Shown: piece after piece, positions 52,000-60,580 of the stretch
Layout: the number at the start of each line of letters is the position of its first letter
Numbering within the stretch: the stretch's first letter is position 1
Source of the DNA: Leifsonia tongyongensis
Lineage (GTDB): Bacteria > Actinomycetota > Actinomycetes > Actinomycetales > Microbacteriaceae
Direction: 5' to 3'
NCBI RefSeq assembly: GCF_010686705.1
Contig: NZ_JAAGWY010000001.1
Location: 1,178,001 to 1,242,000 of the forward strand
DNA: 64,000 nucleotides
The notes under the pieces: model-generated
What the model was told of the DNA's origin: nothing
Databases searched by the model: none
Seen by the model: only the letters and a program-made list of their open reading frames with translations
Made by a program: the position numbers and the translations under genes

Positions 52000-53087
52000 G
52001 CGGCGCGGGCGGCGACACGATCGTCGATGTCGACGTCGTCCTGGTGGCCCAGCCTCCTGCCTCACCGCCTTTCGTGTGGAGGCAGGGTCTGCCCGGGTCG
52101 GATCGGGGTGAGTCGATCGGCGGCTGGCTGGTCATCACGACCGAGTCCGGGCTGCGAGGCTATGCCCACTGCACCCGGGGAGTCATTCTCAAGGACCTTG
52201 TCGAACGCCGTCTTCGTGCCGAGCTCGTCGGTGCGGACGCACTGGCCCGCGAATGGCTGTGGCACAGGATGTGGGAGCTCGACCGGATCGAGGAGTTCCC
52301 GATCTACGTTCTCGGACTCGCGGACATCGCCCTCTGGGACATCGCGGCGAAGCGAGCCGAGCTCCCGCTTCACCGGCTCCTCGGTTCGTATCGGGATGCG
52401 CTGCCCGCGTACGCTTCGACGACGACTTTCAGGGACATCCCGGAATATCTCGACGTCGCCGATCAGTGCCTGGAACTCGGGTATCACGCGATCAAGCTGC
52501 ACGCGTGGGGTGACGCGAAGCGTGATGCCGAGCTCTCGCAGGCCCTGCGCGACCACGTCGGCCCGGATGTCGACCTGATGTACGACGGGTCCGCCGGGTT
52601 CGACCTGCACGACTCCGTCTATCTCGGCAGGGCGCTCTCCGAGGCGGGATACCGCTGGTATGAGGAGCCGATGCGGGAGTTCAGTATCACGGCTTACAAG
52701 CGTCTGGCCGAGCAGGTCGACATTCCCCTCCTCGTCGCCGAGACGAGCGACGGTGTCCACATGAACACGGCCGACTTCATCGCGTCCGGGTGCGCTGGCG
52801 CCGTGCGCACGGGAGCTCATCTGAAGGGCGGCGTGACAGGGGCTCTGCGCATCGCGCACCTTGCAGAGGCGTTCAACCTGCGTGCCGAGATCCATGCCGG
52901 GGGTCCCGTGAACGTCCAGCTCGCGATGAGCATCCCGAATACGACGTATTTCGAGTCGCTCGTCACCCAGAACCCGGTCGTCCGGGAAGCATCCGTCGAC
53001 GTTGACGGGTTCGTCCGGGCCGGGGATGCGATCGGTGTCGGGTGGGAAGCGACCTGGGGTGGAGCCGGCGCGCCGGACCAGAACTGA
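51996..53087 (+). CDS. enolase-superfamily protein with KxH variant, probable sugar-acid dehydratase/racemase
   Basis: A 363-residue MR/MLE-type protein. The second-strand motif is IKLHAWGD (KxH) instead of KxK. Metal ligands sit in MYDGSAGF, WYEEPMREF and VAETSDG; a late His in AEIHAGGP could serve as base. The changed catalytic pair means the stereochemistry of proton removal may differ from the first enolase-superfamily gene at 32662. Start ATG 51996 is coupled to the dehydrogenase stop. Confidence 0.82.
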   Translation: MSGAGGDTIVDVDVVLVAQPPASPPFVWRQGLPGSDRGESIGGWLVITTESGLRGYAHCTRGVILKDLVERRLRAELVGADALAREWLWHRMWELDRIEEFPIYVLGLADIALWDIAAKRAELPLHRLLGSYRDALPAYASTTTFRDIPEYLDVADQCLELGYHAIKLHAWGDAKRDAELSQALRDHVGPDVDLMYDGSAGFDLHDSVYLGRALSEAGYRWYEEPMREFSITAYKRLAEQVDIPLLVAETSDGVHMNTADFIASGCAGAVRTGAHLKGGVTGALRIAHLAEAFNLRAEIHAGGPVNVQLAMSIPNTTYFESLVTQNPVVREASVDVDGFVRAGDAIGVGWEATWGGAGAPDQN

Positions 53088-53103
53088 CGGATGGGATGCA
53101 CGA

Positions 53104-54252
53104 ATGACTGAGCTGGTCACAGGCTCGAAGAATGCGCTCGCGATTGCGATGTGGGATTTCTCGTGGCTCGAGCGACGGTGGCCGGGAGGAGGGTACGAGG
53201 ACTGGGGTCGCGCGCTCGACGAGCTGGTCGAGCGCGGCTACGACGTGGTCCGGATCGACGCGTATCCGCACCTCGTGGCCGAGGACCCCGGCGGGAGCTT
53301 CACCCTGGTCCCGGCTTGGGTCATGCACGACTGGGGCGCTCCCTTCGAGGTGACGGTCTCGCCGATGCCTGCGCTCGTCGACTTCATCCGCCTGGCAGAC
53401 GCCCGAGGTCTGAAGGTCGCCCTGTCGACCTGGTTCCGCCGGGACGTCGCCGACACCCGCATGAAGATCACAGGCCCCGAGGTCCTGGCTGACATCTGGG
53501 TCGCGACGCTCGACCATATCCGGGATGCTGGGCTCCTGGATGCGCTCTGGTACGTGGACCTGTGCAACGAATGGCCGCAGCTGATGTGGGCACCGTTCAC
53601 CTCGGCCGATGGTGACGACCCGCCGGCGGAGATGCTCCGAACATCCACGGAGGGCCAGCAGTGGACGAACACGGCGCTGGACCGCGTGCGACGCGCGTAT
53701 CCTCACATCCCGTTGTGTTTCTCGATCTCGGCGCAGTTCGATACGGTCCTCGCGGAGGATGTCTCGCACTACGACCTGCTCGAACCCCACGTCTGGATGG
53801 TGCTCGCCGGGCCTCGGAACTTCTATGAAGAATTCGGCTACGACGGGAGCGATCCCGGTCAGTACGAACTGCTCGCCGCAGAAGCCCGGCGACTCTATGA
53901 ATCGAGTGCGGATGAGTGGCGAATCCAGTTGTCGAACATGATCACGGACATGGCGGACTGGTCCCGGTGGAGGAACCTTCCCCTCGTGACCACCGAGTCG
54001 TGGGCGATCGTGTGCTGGAAGGACGGGCCGGGACTCGAATGGGGTTGGGTCAAGGATCTCTGCGAATTCGGCGTCGACGAGGCCATCAAGCACGAGCGCT
54101 GGCGCGGGATCGCGACGAGCAACTTCTGCGGCCCTCAATACGTGGGCATGTGGGAGGACGTCGCGTGGCACGTCGAACTGACGACGCGCATCCACGACGG
54201 GGCGTTGTCGCTCAGCTCAGTTGGTGAACGGGGCTCAGTCGAAGGTTCGTGA
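53104..54252 (+). CDS. cellulase-like glycoside hydrolase (clan GH-A fold)
   Basis: A 382-residue TIM-barrel protein. The acid/base motif is DLCNEWPQ near residue 158 and the nucleophile is probably in PLVTTESWAI near 300, the Asn-Glu/Glu arrangement of clan GH-A. Early WDFSWLERRWPGGGYEDW recalls the 'cellulase-like' family. There is no signal peptide, so it is cytoplasmic. It overlaps the convergent AKR gene by 41 bp. Confidence 0.72.
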   Translation: MTELVTGSKNALAIAMWDFSWLERRWPGGGYEDWGRALDELVERGYDVVRIDAYPHLVAEDPGGSFTLVPAWVMHDWGAPFEVTVSPMPALVDFIRLADARGLKVALSTWFRRDVADTRMKITGPEVLADIWVATLDHIRDAGLLDALWYVDLCNEWPQLMWAPFTSADGDDPPAEMLRTSTEGQQWTNTALDRVRRAYPHIPLCFSISAQFDTVLAEDVSHYDLLEPHVWMVLAGPRNFYEEFGYDGSDPGQYELLAAEARRLYESSADEWRIQLSNMITDMADWSRWRNLPLVTTESWAIVCWKDGPGLEWGWVKDLCEFGVDEAIKHERWRGIATSNFCGPQYVGMWEDVAWHVELTTRIHDGALSLSSVGERGSVEGS

Positions 54253-55102
54253 GCTCCTCGAGGTCGGAATCGTTCAGGTTCACGCCGGTGGCGCCGAGGT
54301 TCTCCTCGAGGTGCTGCAGCGACCGCGTGCCCGGGATCAACAGGATGTGAGGACCGAGGCCCAGGAGCCACGCGAGCGCGACCTGTGCAGGGGTGGCGTC
54401 GTGGTTCCGCGCGATCCGCTGGACGGTCGGATGCGCGAAGATGCGGTCACGGTCGGAGCGGGGCCATCCCAGCGGACAGTACGGCGCGAAGGCGATTCCG
54501 TGGTCGGCCGTGATCGTCAGGACGTCGAGGGAGTCGCGGTTGGCGAGGCTGAAGTAGTTCTGCACACAGACGATCGGCGTGAGTTCGAGCGCGCGCTCGA
54601 GCTGGGCGGCACTCACGTTGCTCAGGCCGACGCCGTCGATCAGCCCGTCGTCACGCGCCTGCACCATCGCCGCCAGCTGATCGTCGAACCGTGCATCCGG
54701 CCGGGCGGTCGGGTCGGGCATCCGGAGGTTCACCGCTGCGAGACGCTCCACGCCGAGCGTGCGCAGGTTGTCCTCGATCCCCGCGCGGAGCTCCCTGGGT
54801 GCGTCGTACGCTAGGATCTCGCCCGCGGGTCCACGCCGAACGGCCACCTTGCTGACGATCGCGATCTCGTCGCTGATCGGTGCGAGCGCATCCCGGATCA
54901 GCTCGTTGACCACGACGGGCCCGTAGTACTGGGCGGTATCGATGTGGTCGACGCCGAGTTCGACCGCCCGGCGCAGGACCCGGATGGCCTCGCCGCGGTC
55001 CGAGGGTGGGCCGAACACTCCGGGGCCGGCGAGCTGCATGGCGCCGTAGCCGGCGCGCGCGACGTCATGGGAACCGATGTGGAACCGTGTGGGATCAGTC
55101 AT
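54212..55102 (-). CDS. aldo/keto reductase with non-canonical active site
   Basis: A 296-residue AKR: GYGAMQLAGPGVFGPP, DHIDTAQYYGP (Asp and Tyr), VSKVAVRRG (Lys), but LAAVNLRMPDP where a catalytic His is usual. The cofactor tail LIPGTRSLQHLEEN is intact. This His-less VNLR wording is known in YdbC-like members. The promoter holds a 26-bp palindromic region shared in part with the SDR at 24016. Confidence 0.82.
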   Translation of the reverse strand: MTDPTRFHIGSHDVARAGYGAMQLAGPGVFGPPSDRGEAIRVLRRAVELGVDHIDTAQYYGPVVVNELIRDALAPISDEIAIVSKVAVRRGPAGEILAYDAPRELRAGIEDNLRTLGVERLAAVNLRMPDPTARPDARFDDQLAAMVQARDDGLIDGVGLSNVSAAQLERALELTPIVCVQNYFSLANRDSLDVLTITADHGIAFAPYCPLGWPRSDRDRIFAHPTVQRIARNHDATPAQVALAWLLGLGPHILLIPGTRSLQHLEENLGATGVNLNDSDLEELTNLRLSPVHQLS

Positions 55103-55120
55103 GTATCCACGCTATCCAGC

Positions 55121-55146
55121 TTTGTTTGCGCGCGCAAGCAAACAAA
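55121..55146. promoter_or_regulatory. palindromic operator of the aldo/keto reductase gene
   Basis: TTTGTTTGC and its complement GCAAACAAA surround GCGCGCAA, a perfect 9-bp stem just 19 bp upstream of the start. The core TTTGCGCGCGCAAGCA differs by one base from the SDR promoter site at 24071-24086. Confidence 0.55.
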
Positions 55147-55163
55147 TGAGCTGAGGCTGTTCC

Positions 55164-55224
55164 GCACTAATTCGTTCCCAGCGCACTAGTACAACCAAGT
55201 GCGCTCGGGCCAAACAAGTGCGGC
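55164..55224 (+). repeat. 61-bp intergenic repeat, copy 1
   Basis: Same length as 63869-63929 with 42 of 61 ungapped identities, including AGTGCGCTCGG and AGTGCGGC. It contains GCGCACT/AGTGCGC as an inverted repeat around ten bases. It lies between the LacI stop and the AKR start. Confidence 0.55.
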
Positions 55225-55231
55225 GATGGGC

Positions 55232-56251
55232 CTACAGCGCGGGAGCCGGCCCCGTCGTCCCTTCGATCTGCAGCGTGCACGGGATGAGCACCTGCGGAAG
55301 CTCCTTCATCGTTCCTTCGAGCTGGTCGATGAGAGCCGCCACGCCGTGCTCTCCAAGCTCGACCTCAGGGACGTTCATCGTGCTCAGCACAGGGTGCGAC
55401 ATGGCGCCCAGCGCAGGCGTCGTCGCGATCGACAGCACGGATGCGGAGAGCGGCACGGGCCGGCCCACTTCGGCCAGCCGGCTCACGATACCGGGGGCCG
55501 CATCCTCGTTGAGGACCATGATCGCGGTGAGGCCGGGCGTCTCTTCGAGCAGCGTGTCGACGATGGACATGCCGCCCCTCTGGCTCGGCTCCGTCGATGT
55601 GACGATGGGGTCGAGTCCGCGAGCCGCCATGCCCTCTCGAAATGCCGCCTCGGTGCGGACGTACGGACCGTAGCCGGCGAGGCTCGTGCCTTCCTGCTGG
55701 CCCAGGACTAGCGCGATCTGCCGGTGCCCGAGGCCGACGAGATAGTCGAGACCCTCGGCGACCGTCCGGTCGAAGTCGATGTCGGCGTAGGCGAGCTGGG
55801 ACGGATCCTTTGTCCGGCCGATCAGGGCGAACGTCCCTCCCAGTTCGGTGAGCTTCTGGACGCGCTGGTCGTCCATCTGCACCTCCATCAGCAGGACCCC
55901 GTCGAGGAGTCCGTCGGTCAGGAGTTCCTTCATCTCGCGACCGTCATTGCTCACCGGCGAGAGCACGAGGCGATAGCCGCGGTCGCTCGCGGCGACGGCC
56001 GCGCTGGTGACGATGGACATGCCGGTCCGGCCGATGCGGTGATCGAGCACGGGGGAGAGCAGCGCGATGATGCGCGTACGGCGGCTCGCCAGTGCGCGTG
56101 CCAGAACGTTCCGGCGGAACCCGAGCTCATCCATCGCCTGCACGATTCGCGCGTGGGTGTCGGGTGCGACCCGTTTCGTCCCGTTGATGACGAATGAGAC
56201 GGTGGCGGTCGACACCCCGGCGCGCTCTGCTACGTCACGCATGGTCGTCAC
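55232..56251 (-). CDS. LacI-family regulator of importer 3
   Basis: A 339-residue repressor: HTH TMRDVAERAGVSTATVSFVI, hinge FRRNVLARALASRRTR, sensor domain with DIDFDRTVAEGLDYLVGLGH and TAIMVLNEDAAPG. GTG 56251 has AAGGAG seven bases upstream. It is divergent from the importer 3 operon; the gap holds two operators of the GTAAAGCGCTTTAC type, matching the usual LacI form. Confidence 0.9.
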   Translation of the reverse strand: MTTMRDVAERAGVSTATVSFVINGTKRVAPDTHARIVQAMDELGFRRNVLARALASRRTRIIALLSPVLDHRIGRTGMSIVTSAAVAASDRGYRLVLSPVSNDGREMKELLTDGLLDGVLLMEVQMDDQRVQKLTELGGTFALIGRTKDPSQLAYADIDFDRTVAEGLDYLVGLGHRQIALVLGQQEGTSLAGYGPYVRTEAAFREGMAARGLDPIVTSTEPSQRGGMSIVDTLLEETPGLTAIMVLNEDAAPGIVSRLAEVGRPVPLSASVLSIATTPALGAMSHPVLSTMNVPEVELGEHGVAALIDQLEGTMKELPQVLIPCTLQIEGTTGPAPAL

Positions 56252-56329
56252 GAGGTGCTCCTTCCCCAGAGTGCAAGAGTCCCGCCCGCTTCGGCGTCGA
56301 CCTCATTCTGCCCCAAAAGAATCGATTTG

Positions 56330-56343
56330 GTAAAGCGCATAAC
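56330..56343. promoter_or_regulatory. upstream LacI operator O1 of importer 3
   Basis: GTAAAGCGCATAAC, a near-palindrome differing from O2 at two bases. Its centre is 63 bp from that of O2, about six helical turns, which suits DNA looping. Confidence 0.6.
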
Positions 56344-56350
56344 TTTTCTG

Positions 56351-56380
56351 TTGACACCGAAGATGAACCGAAGTAATAAT
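56351..56380 (+). promoter_or_regulatory. importer 3 promoter
   Basis: TTGACA at 56351-56356, 17-bp spacer, TAATAA at 56374-56379 (TAATAAT overall). It lies between the two LacI operators; transcription should start close to 56386. Confidence 0.7.
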
Positions 56381-56392
56381 TCCACTCAAGCG

Positions 56393-56406
56393 GTAAAGCG
56401 CTTTAC
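56393..56406. promoter_or_regulatory. downstream LacI operator O2 of importer 3
   Basis: GTAAAGCGCTTTAC is a perfect 14-bp palindrome with the central CG of LacI/GalR operators, just after the predicted start of transcription. Confidence 0.75.
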
Positions 56407-56436
56407 TGTTCGATGATGCGCAGGTAGGAGGCGGCG

Positions 56437-56697
56437 GTGTCCCGCAACACGATCAACGCCTCCGCGCACCCGAACGAAGACTTCGTCGCCGGGATCGCAC
56501 ACGGCACGGCCCCCAGCCCATCGTTTCGGGATGGGCCGGGGGTTCAACGTGTGCTGGAAGCCGTCGAACGAAGCGCAGCAGCCAGCTCCCGCTGGACGCG
56601 CGTGAACACCCTCAAGTGGCACACCACCCGCGTACGCAACATCCTAGGCGTGCGTGGCACCCCCCAAGAAGTATCAGCAAAGGAGCTAATCACATGA
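56437..56697 (+). CDS. 86-codon leader ORF resembling the C-terminal tail of a Gfo/Idh/MocA protein
   Basis: GTG 56437 has AGGAGG five bases upstream, and its stop overlaps the binding-protein ATG (ATGA), so it is probably translated and coupled. Residues 10-50 (NEDFVAGIAHGTAPSPSFRD, then VQRVLEAVERSAAASSRW) match the typical end of Gfo/Idh/MocA dehydrogenases; the catalytic part is absent. The last 30 residues look unrelated. It is either a remnant kept as a leader or a degraded gene. Confidence 0.55.
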   Translation: MSRNTINASAHPNEDFVAGIAHGTAPSPSFRDGPGVQRVLEAVERSAAASSRWTRVNTLKWHTTRVRNILGVRGTPQEVSAKELIT

Positions 56698-57905
56698 GAA
56701 TGATGAGGATGGCGGCGGCCGTAGCGGTCGCAGCGCTTGTTCCCCTCGGCCTCGCAGCCTGCTCGTCCAGTGGTTCCGGCACGTCGTCCGGCACCGTCAA
56801 GTTGACAGTCCAGGACTACTTCACCGCACCCAAGCCGGCAATCGACCCGATCTACCAGTCGTGCGCGGCCGACGGCAAGGTGAGCATCACGATCAGTCAC
56901 GTTCCCGGAGCCAGCTACATCACGAAGGTCCTCCAGCAGAGCTCGTCGCACACCCTGCCCGAGGTGCTGATGCTCGACAACCCGGATGTTCAGCAGTTCG
57001 CCTCGACCGGCGTCCTCGCTCCGCTCGAGGACTACGGCATGACCGGAAGCGGCGAAGCCGACGGTGTACTCGCCGCCAGCACGTACAAGGGCAAGCTGTA
57101 CGGTCTGCAGCCGGTCGCCAATTCGCTCGCGCTGTTCTACAACACCGACCTGTTCAAGGCGGCGAACCTCAACCCGCCCACCACGTGGGCTGAGCTGGCC
57201 GCCGACGCGAAGGCACTGACAGCTCCCGGACGTTATGGATTCGCGTTCAGCGGCATCAACACCTACGAAGGAACCTGGCAGTTCATGCCGTACATGTGGA
57301 CCAACGGGGGCAGCGAGAAGGACCTCAACTCTTCGGAGAACACGCAGGCACTGCAGTTCCTCACCGACCTCGTGAAGAGTGGCTCCGCATCGAAGAGCGT
57401 CGTCGGGTGGAACCAGGGTGACGTCAACAACCAGTTCATCGCCGGCAAAGCGGCCATGATGGAGAACGGTCCGTGGAACATCCCGGCCCTCAAGGCGGCC
57501 ACCAAGCTCCACTGGGCGTCCGTGCCGATCCCGCCGCGGGACGCGAGCCAGACCTCGCAGGCGCCGCTCGGCGGCGAGGCCTACACCGTGCCCCTCAACA
57601 AGGACAAGGCGAAGATGGCAGCGGCCGCGAAGTTCGTCGCGTGCCTCAACAGCGACAAGAACCAGAAGGCCAACGCCGTCGCGAACATGGAGGTGCCTTC
57701 GAACAAGGCTCTCGCATCCGAGTTCGCCGCAGCCAATCCCGACCTCGCCTCGATCGTGACGATCGTCGGAAACGGCCGGGCGCGCACTGCGCTGCTGGGG
57801 CCGGACTGGCCGGCCGCCGCGACGAAGATCTACACGGCCGAACAGCTCGCGCTGACCGGCAAGGCGACTCCGGCAGACGCCTTCACGCAGGCTGCCAGCC
57901 AGTAG
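56694..57905 (+). CDS. ABC sugar-binding lipoprotein, importer 3
   Basis: A 403-residue family 1 solute-binding protein; lipobox LAACSSSG. Wording YGLQPVANSLALFYNTDLFK, MWTNGGSEKDLNSSENTQAL and AAMMENGPWNIPAL is typical of CUT1. AAAGGAG precedes ATG 56694, which lies inside the stop of the leader ORF. Confidence 0.92.
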   Translation: MRMMRMAAAVAVAALVPLGLAACSSSGSGTSSGTVKLTVQDYFTAPKPAIDPIYQSCAADGKVSITISHVPGASYITKVLQQSSSHTLPEVLMLDNPDVQQFASTGVLAPLEDYGMTGSGEADGVLAASTYKGKLYGLQPVANSLALFYNTDLFKAANLNPPTTWAELAADAKALTAPGRYGFAFSGINTYEGTWQFMPYMWTNGGSEKDLNSSENTQALQFLTDLVKSGSASKSVVGWNQGDVNNQFIAGKAAMMENGPWNIPALKAATKLHWASVPIPPRDASQTSQAPLGGEAYTVPLNKDKAKMAAAAKFVACLNSDKNQKANAVANMEVPSNKALASEFAAANPDLASIVTIVGNGRARTALLGPDWPAAATKIYTAEQLALTGKATPADAFTQAASQ

Positions 57906-57955
57906 TGAACGCACAGAGCACCCCGGCATCGACGTCAGAGAGAGGAAACGAGGCC

Positions 57956-58918
57956 ATGACGGCAACGAACGTTATCGGCACCGAGACGCAGGATCTGACG
58001 TCGAGCCGGGGTGCTCAACCACCCCGGCGCCGCAGGCTCACGTGGCAGCGGGCGGCACAATGGCTCTTCATCGTTCCCGCGCTGGCGTACGTCGTGCTGT
58101 TCTTCGCGTACCCCATCGTCCAGAACGTCATCATGGCGTTCCAGGACTACACGACGAAGACGTTCTACACCGGCGAAGCACCCTGGGTCGGCTTCGCGAA
58201 CTACGTGAGTGTCCTCACCAGCAGCCTGTTTCCCACCGCGCTCGTGAATACCGCCCTCTTCACAATCGGTTCCATCGCCGGACAGTTCGTGATCGGACTG
58301 GCGCTGGCGATCTTCTTCCAACGCAACTTCCCGTTGAGCGGCGTCCTGCGTTCCCTGCTCCTGCTTCCGTGGCTGCTCCCGCTCATCGCGTCGAGCGCGA
58401 TCTGGAAGTGGATCCTCGACCAGGACAGCGGTGTCCTGAACCAGACGCTCCTCGCCCTCCATCTCACGCCCTCGGCCATTCCGTGGCTGAGCAGCCCGAA
58501 TGTCGCTCTCGTCTCGGTCATCCTCGTCAACATCTGGCTCGGCATCCCGTTCAACGTCGCGATCCTGTACGGCGGGCTTCAGGGCATCCCGGCCGAGCTC
58601 TATGAAGCGGCCGCACTCGACGGTGCGACGGGCTGGAAGGCGTTCCGCTTCATCACGCTGCCGAGTCTGCGCCCGGTGGTCAGCGTGGTGCTGGTGCTGG
58701 GTGTCGTCTACACCCTGAAAGTGCTGGACATCATCCTCGGCCTCACCGGCGGTGGACCCGCCAATGCGACGGACACCCTCGCGACGAGTTCGTACCACCA
58801 GTCGTTCGCGCTGTTCGAGTTCGGCAAAGGCGCGGCTCTCAGCAACATCCTGATCATCATCTCGCTCGCATTCACCGCGATCTACCTCCGCGCGAACCGG
58901 CGCGCGATCGACGAATAG
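57956..58918 (+). CDS. ABC sugar permease (MalF-like), importer 3
   Basis: A 320-residue six-segment permease with an Arg-rich tail (PPRRRRLTWQ) before segment 1. EAA loop ELYEAAALDGATGWKAFRFI, then TLP. ATG 57956 follows GAGGAAACGAGG; GTG 57905 is an alternative. Confidence 0.9.
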   Translation: MTATNVIGTETQDLTSSRGAQPPRRRRLTWQRAAQWLFIVPALAYVVLFFAYPIVQNVIMAFQDYTTKTFYTGEAPWVGFANYVSVLTSSLFPTALVNTALFTIGSIAGQFVIGLALAIFFQRNFPLSGVLRSLLLLPWLLPLIASSAIWKWILDQDSGVLNQTLLALHLTPSAIPWLSSPNVALVSVILVNIWLGIPFNVAILYGGLQGIPAELYEAAALDGATGWKAFRFITLPSLRPVVSVVLVLGVVYTLKVLDIILGLTGGGPANATDTLATSSYHQSFALFEFGKGAALSNILIIISLAFTAIYLRANRRAIDE

Positions 58919-58926
58919 GCCATCAG

Positions 58927-59742
58927 ATGAAGACCTCCATCACCCGCAGCCTCCCGAAGACGATCCTCGGGGTCGTGTTCGTCGCGATCATGCTCTTCCC
59001 CGTCTACTGGATGATCAACACCTCTCTGCAGTCCGGCTCGGCGGCGACCAACGCGACGTTCTTCCCCTGGAACCCCGACTTCAGCGCCTACGCGATCGCG
59101 CTCCGCGACCAGCTCGGAAACCTCGGCACGAGCCTCGTCATCGCCATCGGCAGCGTGGTGCTCACGCTCGTGATCGCGACTCCGGCCGCCTACGCCCTCG
59201 CCAAGTTCAGGCTTCCCTGGATCAACGTCGTGCTTCTCGCACTCGTGATCACCCAGATGGTCCCCGGCATCGTGATCGCCAACGCGATGTACACCGTCTA
59301 CAACGATCTCGGTCTGCTCAACAGCATTCCCGGTCTGATCCTCGCCGATGCGTCGACCTCGATCCCGTTCGCCATCCTCATCCTCCGGGCGTTCATGGTG
59401 TCGATCCCGGTGACGCTGATCGAAGCCGCTCGCGTCGACGGGGCGAGCCAGTTCAGGGCGTTCCGCTCGATCGTGGTCCCGATCAGCCGCAACTCGATCA
59501 TCACCGCGGGGCTGTTCAGTTTCCTCTTCGCCTGGAGCGACTTCCTCTTCGCACTCACCTTGACCACCGGAACGACCGTCCGGCCGATCACTCTCGGCAT
59601 CTATACCTACCTGACAGCGAACGTGCAGGGCTGGGCTCCCGTCATGGCGACCTCAGTGCTCGCATCCGTTCCCGCGATCCTTCTCCTGCTCTTCGCCCAA
59701 CGCTTCATCGCTGAGGGCGCCCTGGGCGGCGCCCTCAAGTAG
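58927..59742 (+). CDS. ABC sugar permease (MalG-like), importer 3
   Basis: A 271-residue six-segment permease with EAA loop [20 protein letters not shown], then VVP, and [15 protein letters not shown]. Third importer in the window without an ATPase gene. Confidence 0.92.
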   Translation: MKTSITRSLPKTILGVVFVAIMLFPVYWMINTSLQSGSAATNATFFPWNPDFSAYAIALRDQLGNLGTSLVIAIGSVVLTLVIATPAAYALAKFRLPWINVVLLALVITQMVPGIVIANAMYTVYNDLGLLNSIPGLILADASTSIPFAILILRAFMVSIPVTLIEAARVDGASQFRAFRSIVVPISRNSIITAGLFSFLFAWSDFLFALTLTTGTTVRPITLGIYTYLTANVQGWAPVMATSVLASVPAILLLLFAQRFIAEGALGGALK

Positions 59743-59791
59743 CCGCGCCCGCCCAGCCGACCATCCGCCCATCCATCCGAACGGACCCGAC

Positions 59792-60580
59792 ATGCCAGTT
59801 GAAGCACCGACCGACCGCCCGATCCGCGTTCTGGTCTGGGGCGAGAACCGCCACGAGAAGCTTCAGCCGAACGTGGCCGCGATCTACCCCGACGGAATGC
59901 ACGCGACGATCGCCGAAGGCATCCGCGAGAACCTCGGCGACGGCGCGAACGTGGAGACGGCGACGCTCGACGACCCCGAGCACGGACTGACGGAGAAGGT
60001 TCTCGCCAACCTCGACGTCCTCGTCTGGTGGGGTCACGCAGCCCACGACGAGGTGGCGGATGCGGTGGTCGAGCGGGTGCATCGCCACGTTCTCGAGGGG
60101 CTCGGGCTGGTGGTGCTGCATTCGGGTCACTGGTCGAAGATCTTCGGCAAGCTCATGGGGACGACCTGCACGTTGCGCTGGCGGAGCGATCGCGATCGCG
60201 AGCTGGTCTGGACGATCGATCCGACCCACCCGATCGCGCAGGGCATCCCGAATCCGATCGTCATCCCCGAACAGGAGATGTACGGCGAATTCTTCGACGT
60301 GCCGAAGCCCGACGAGATCATCTTCGTCAGCGGGTTCACCGGTGGCGAGGTGTTCAGGAGCGGGATCACCTACCGTCGCGGATTCGGCAGGATCTTCTAC
60401 TTCAGCCCGGGCGATCAGGACTACCCGGTCTACCACCACAAGGACGTGCGCAAGGTCATCGCGAACGGTGTCGAGTGGGTGAGGACGGTGCGTGCCGATC
60501 GGGCCACGCCCACCCTTCTCCGGTACGACCGCGACGACTTTTACACCGGTCACGGCTATGAGGGGGCGATGCACAATTGA
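59792..60580 (+). CDS. ThuA-like protein
   Basis: A 262-residue class I glutamine-amidotransferase-fold protein of the trehalose-utilisation ThuA family: [45 protein letters not shown] and [16 protein letters not shown]. No nucleophile Cys is present at the usual amidotransferase position, as is normal for ThuA. With a Gfo/Idh/MocA partner, metabolism of 3-keto-disaccharides is likely by analogy to ThuAB. Confidence 0.87.
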   Translation: MPVEAPTDRPIRVLVWGENRHEKLQPNVAAIYPDGMHATIAEGIRENLGDGANVETATLDDPEHGLTEKVLANLDVLVWWGHAAHDEVADAVVERVHRHVLEGLGLVVLHSGHWSKIFGKLMGTTCTLRWRSDRDRELVWTIDPTHPIAQGIPNPIVIPEQEMYGEFFDVPKPDEIIFVSGFTGGEVFRSGITYRRGFGRIFYFSPGDQDYPVYHHKDVRKVIANGVEWVRTVRADRATPTLLRYDRDDFYTGHGYEGAMHN

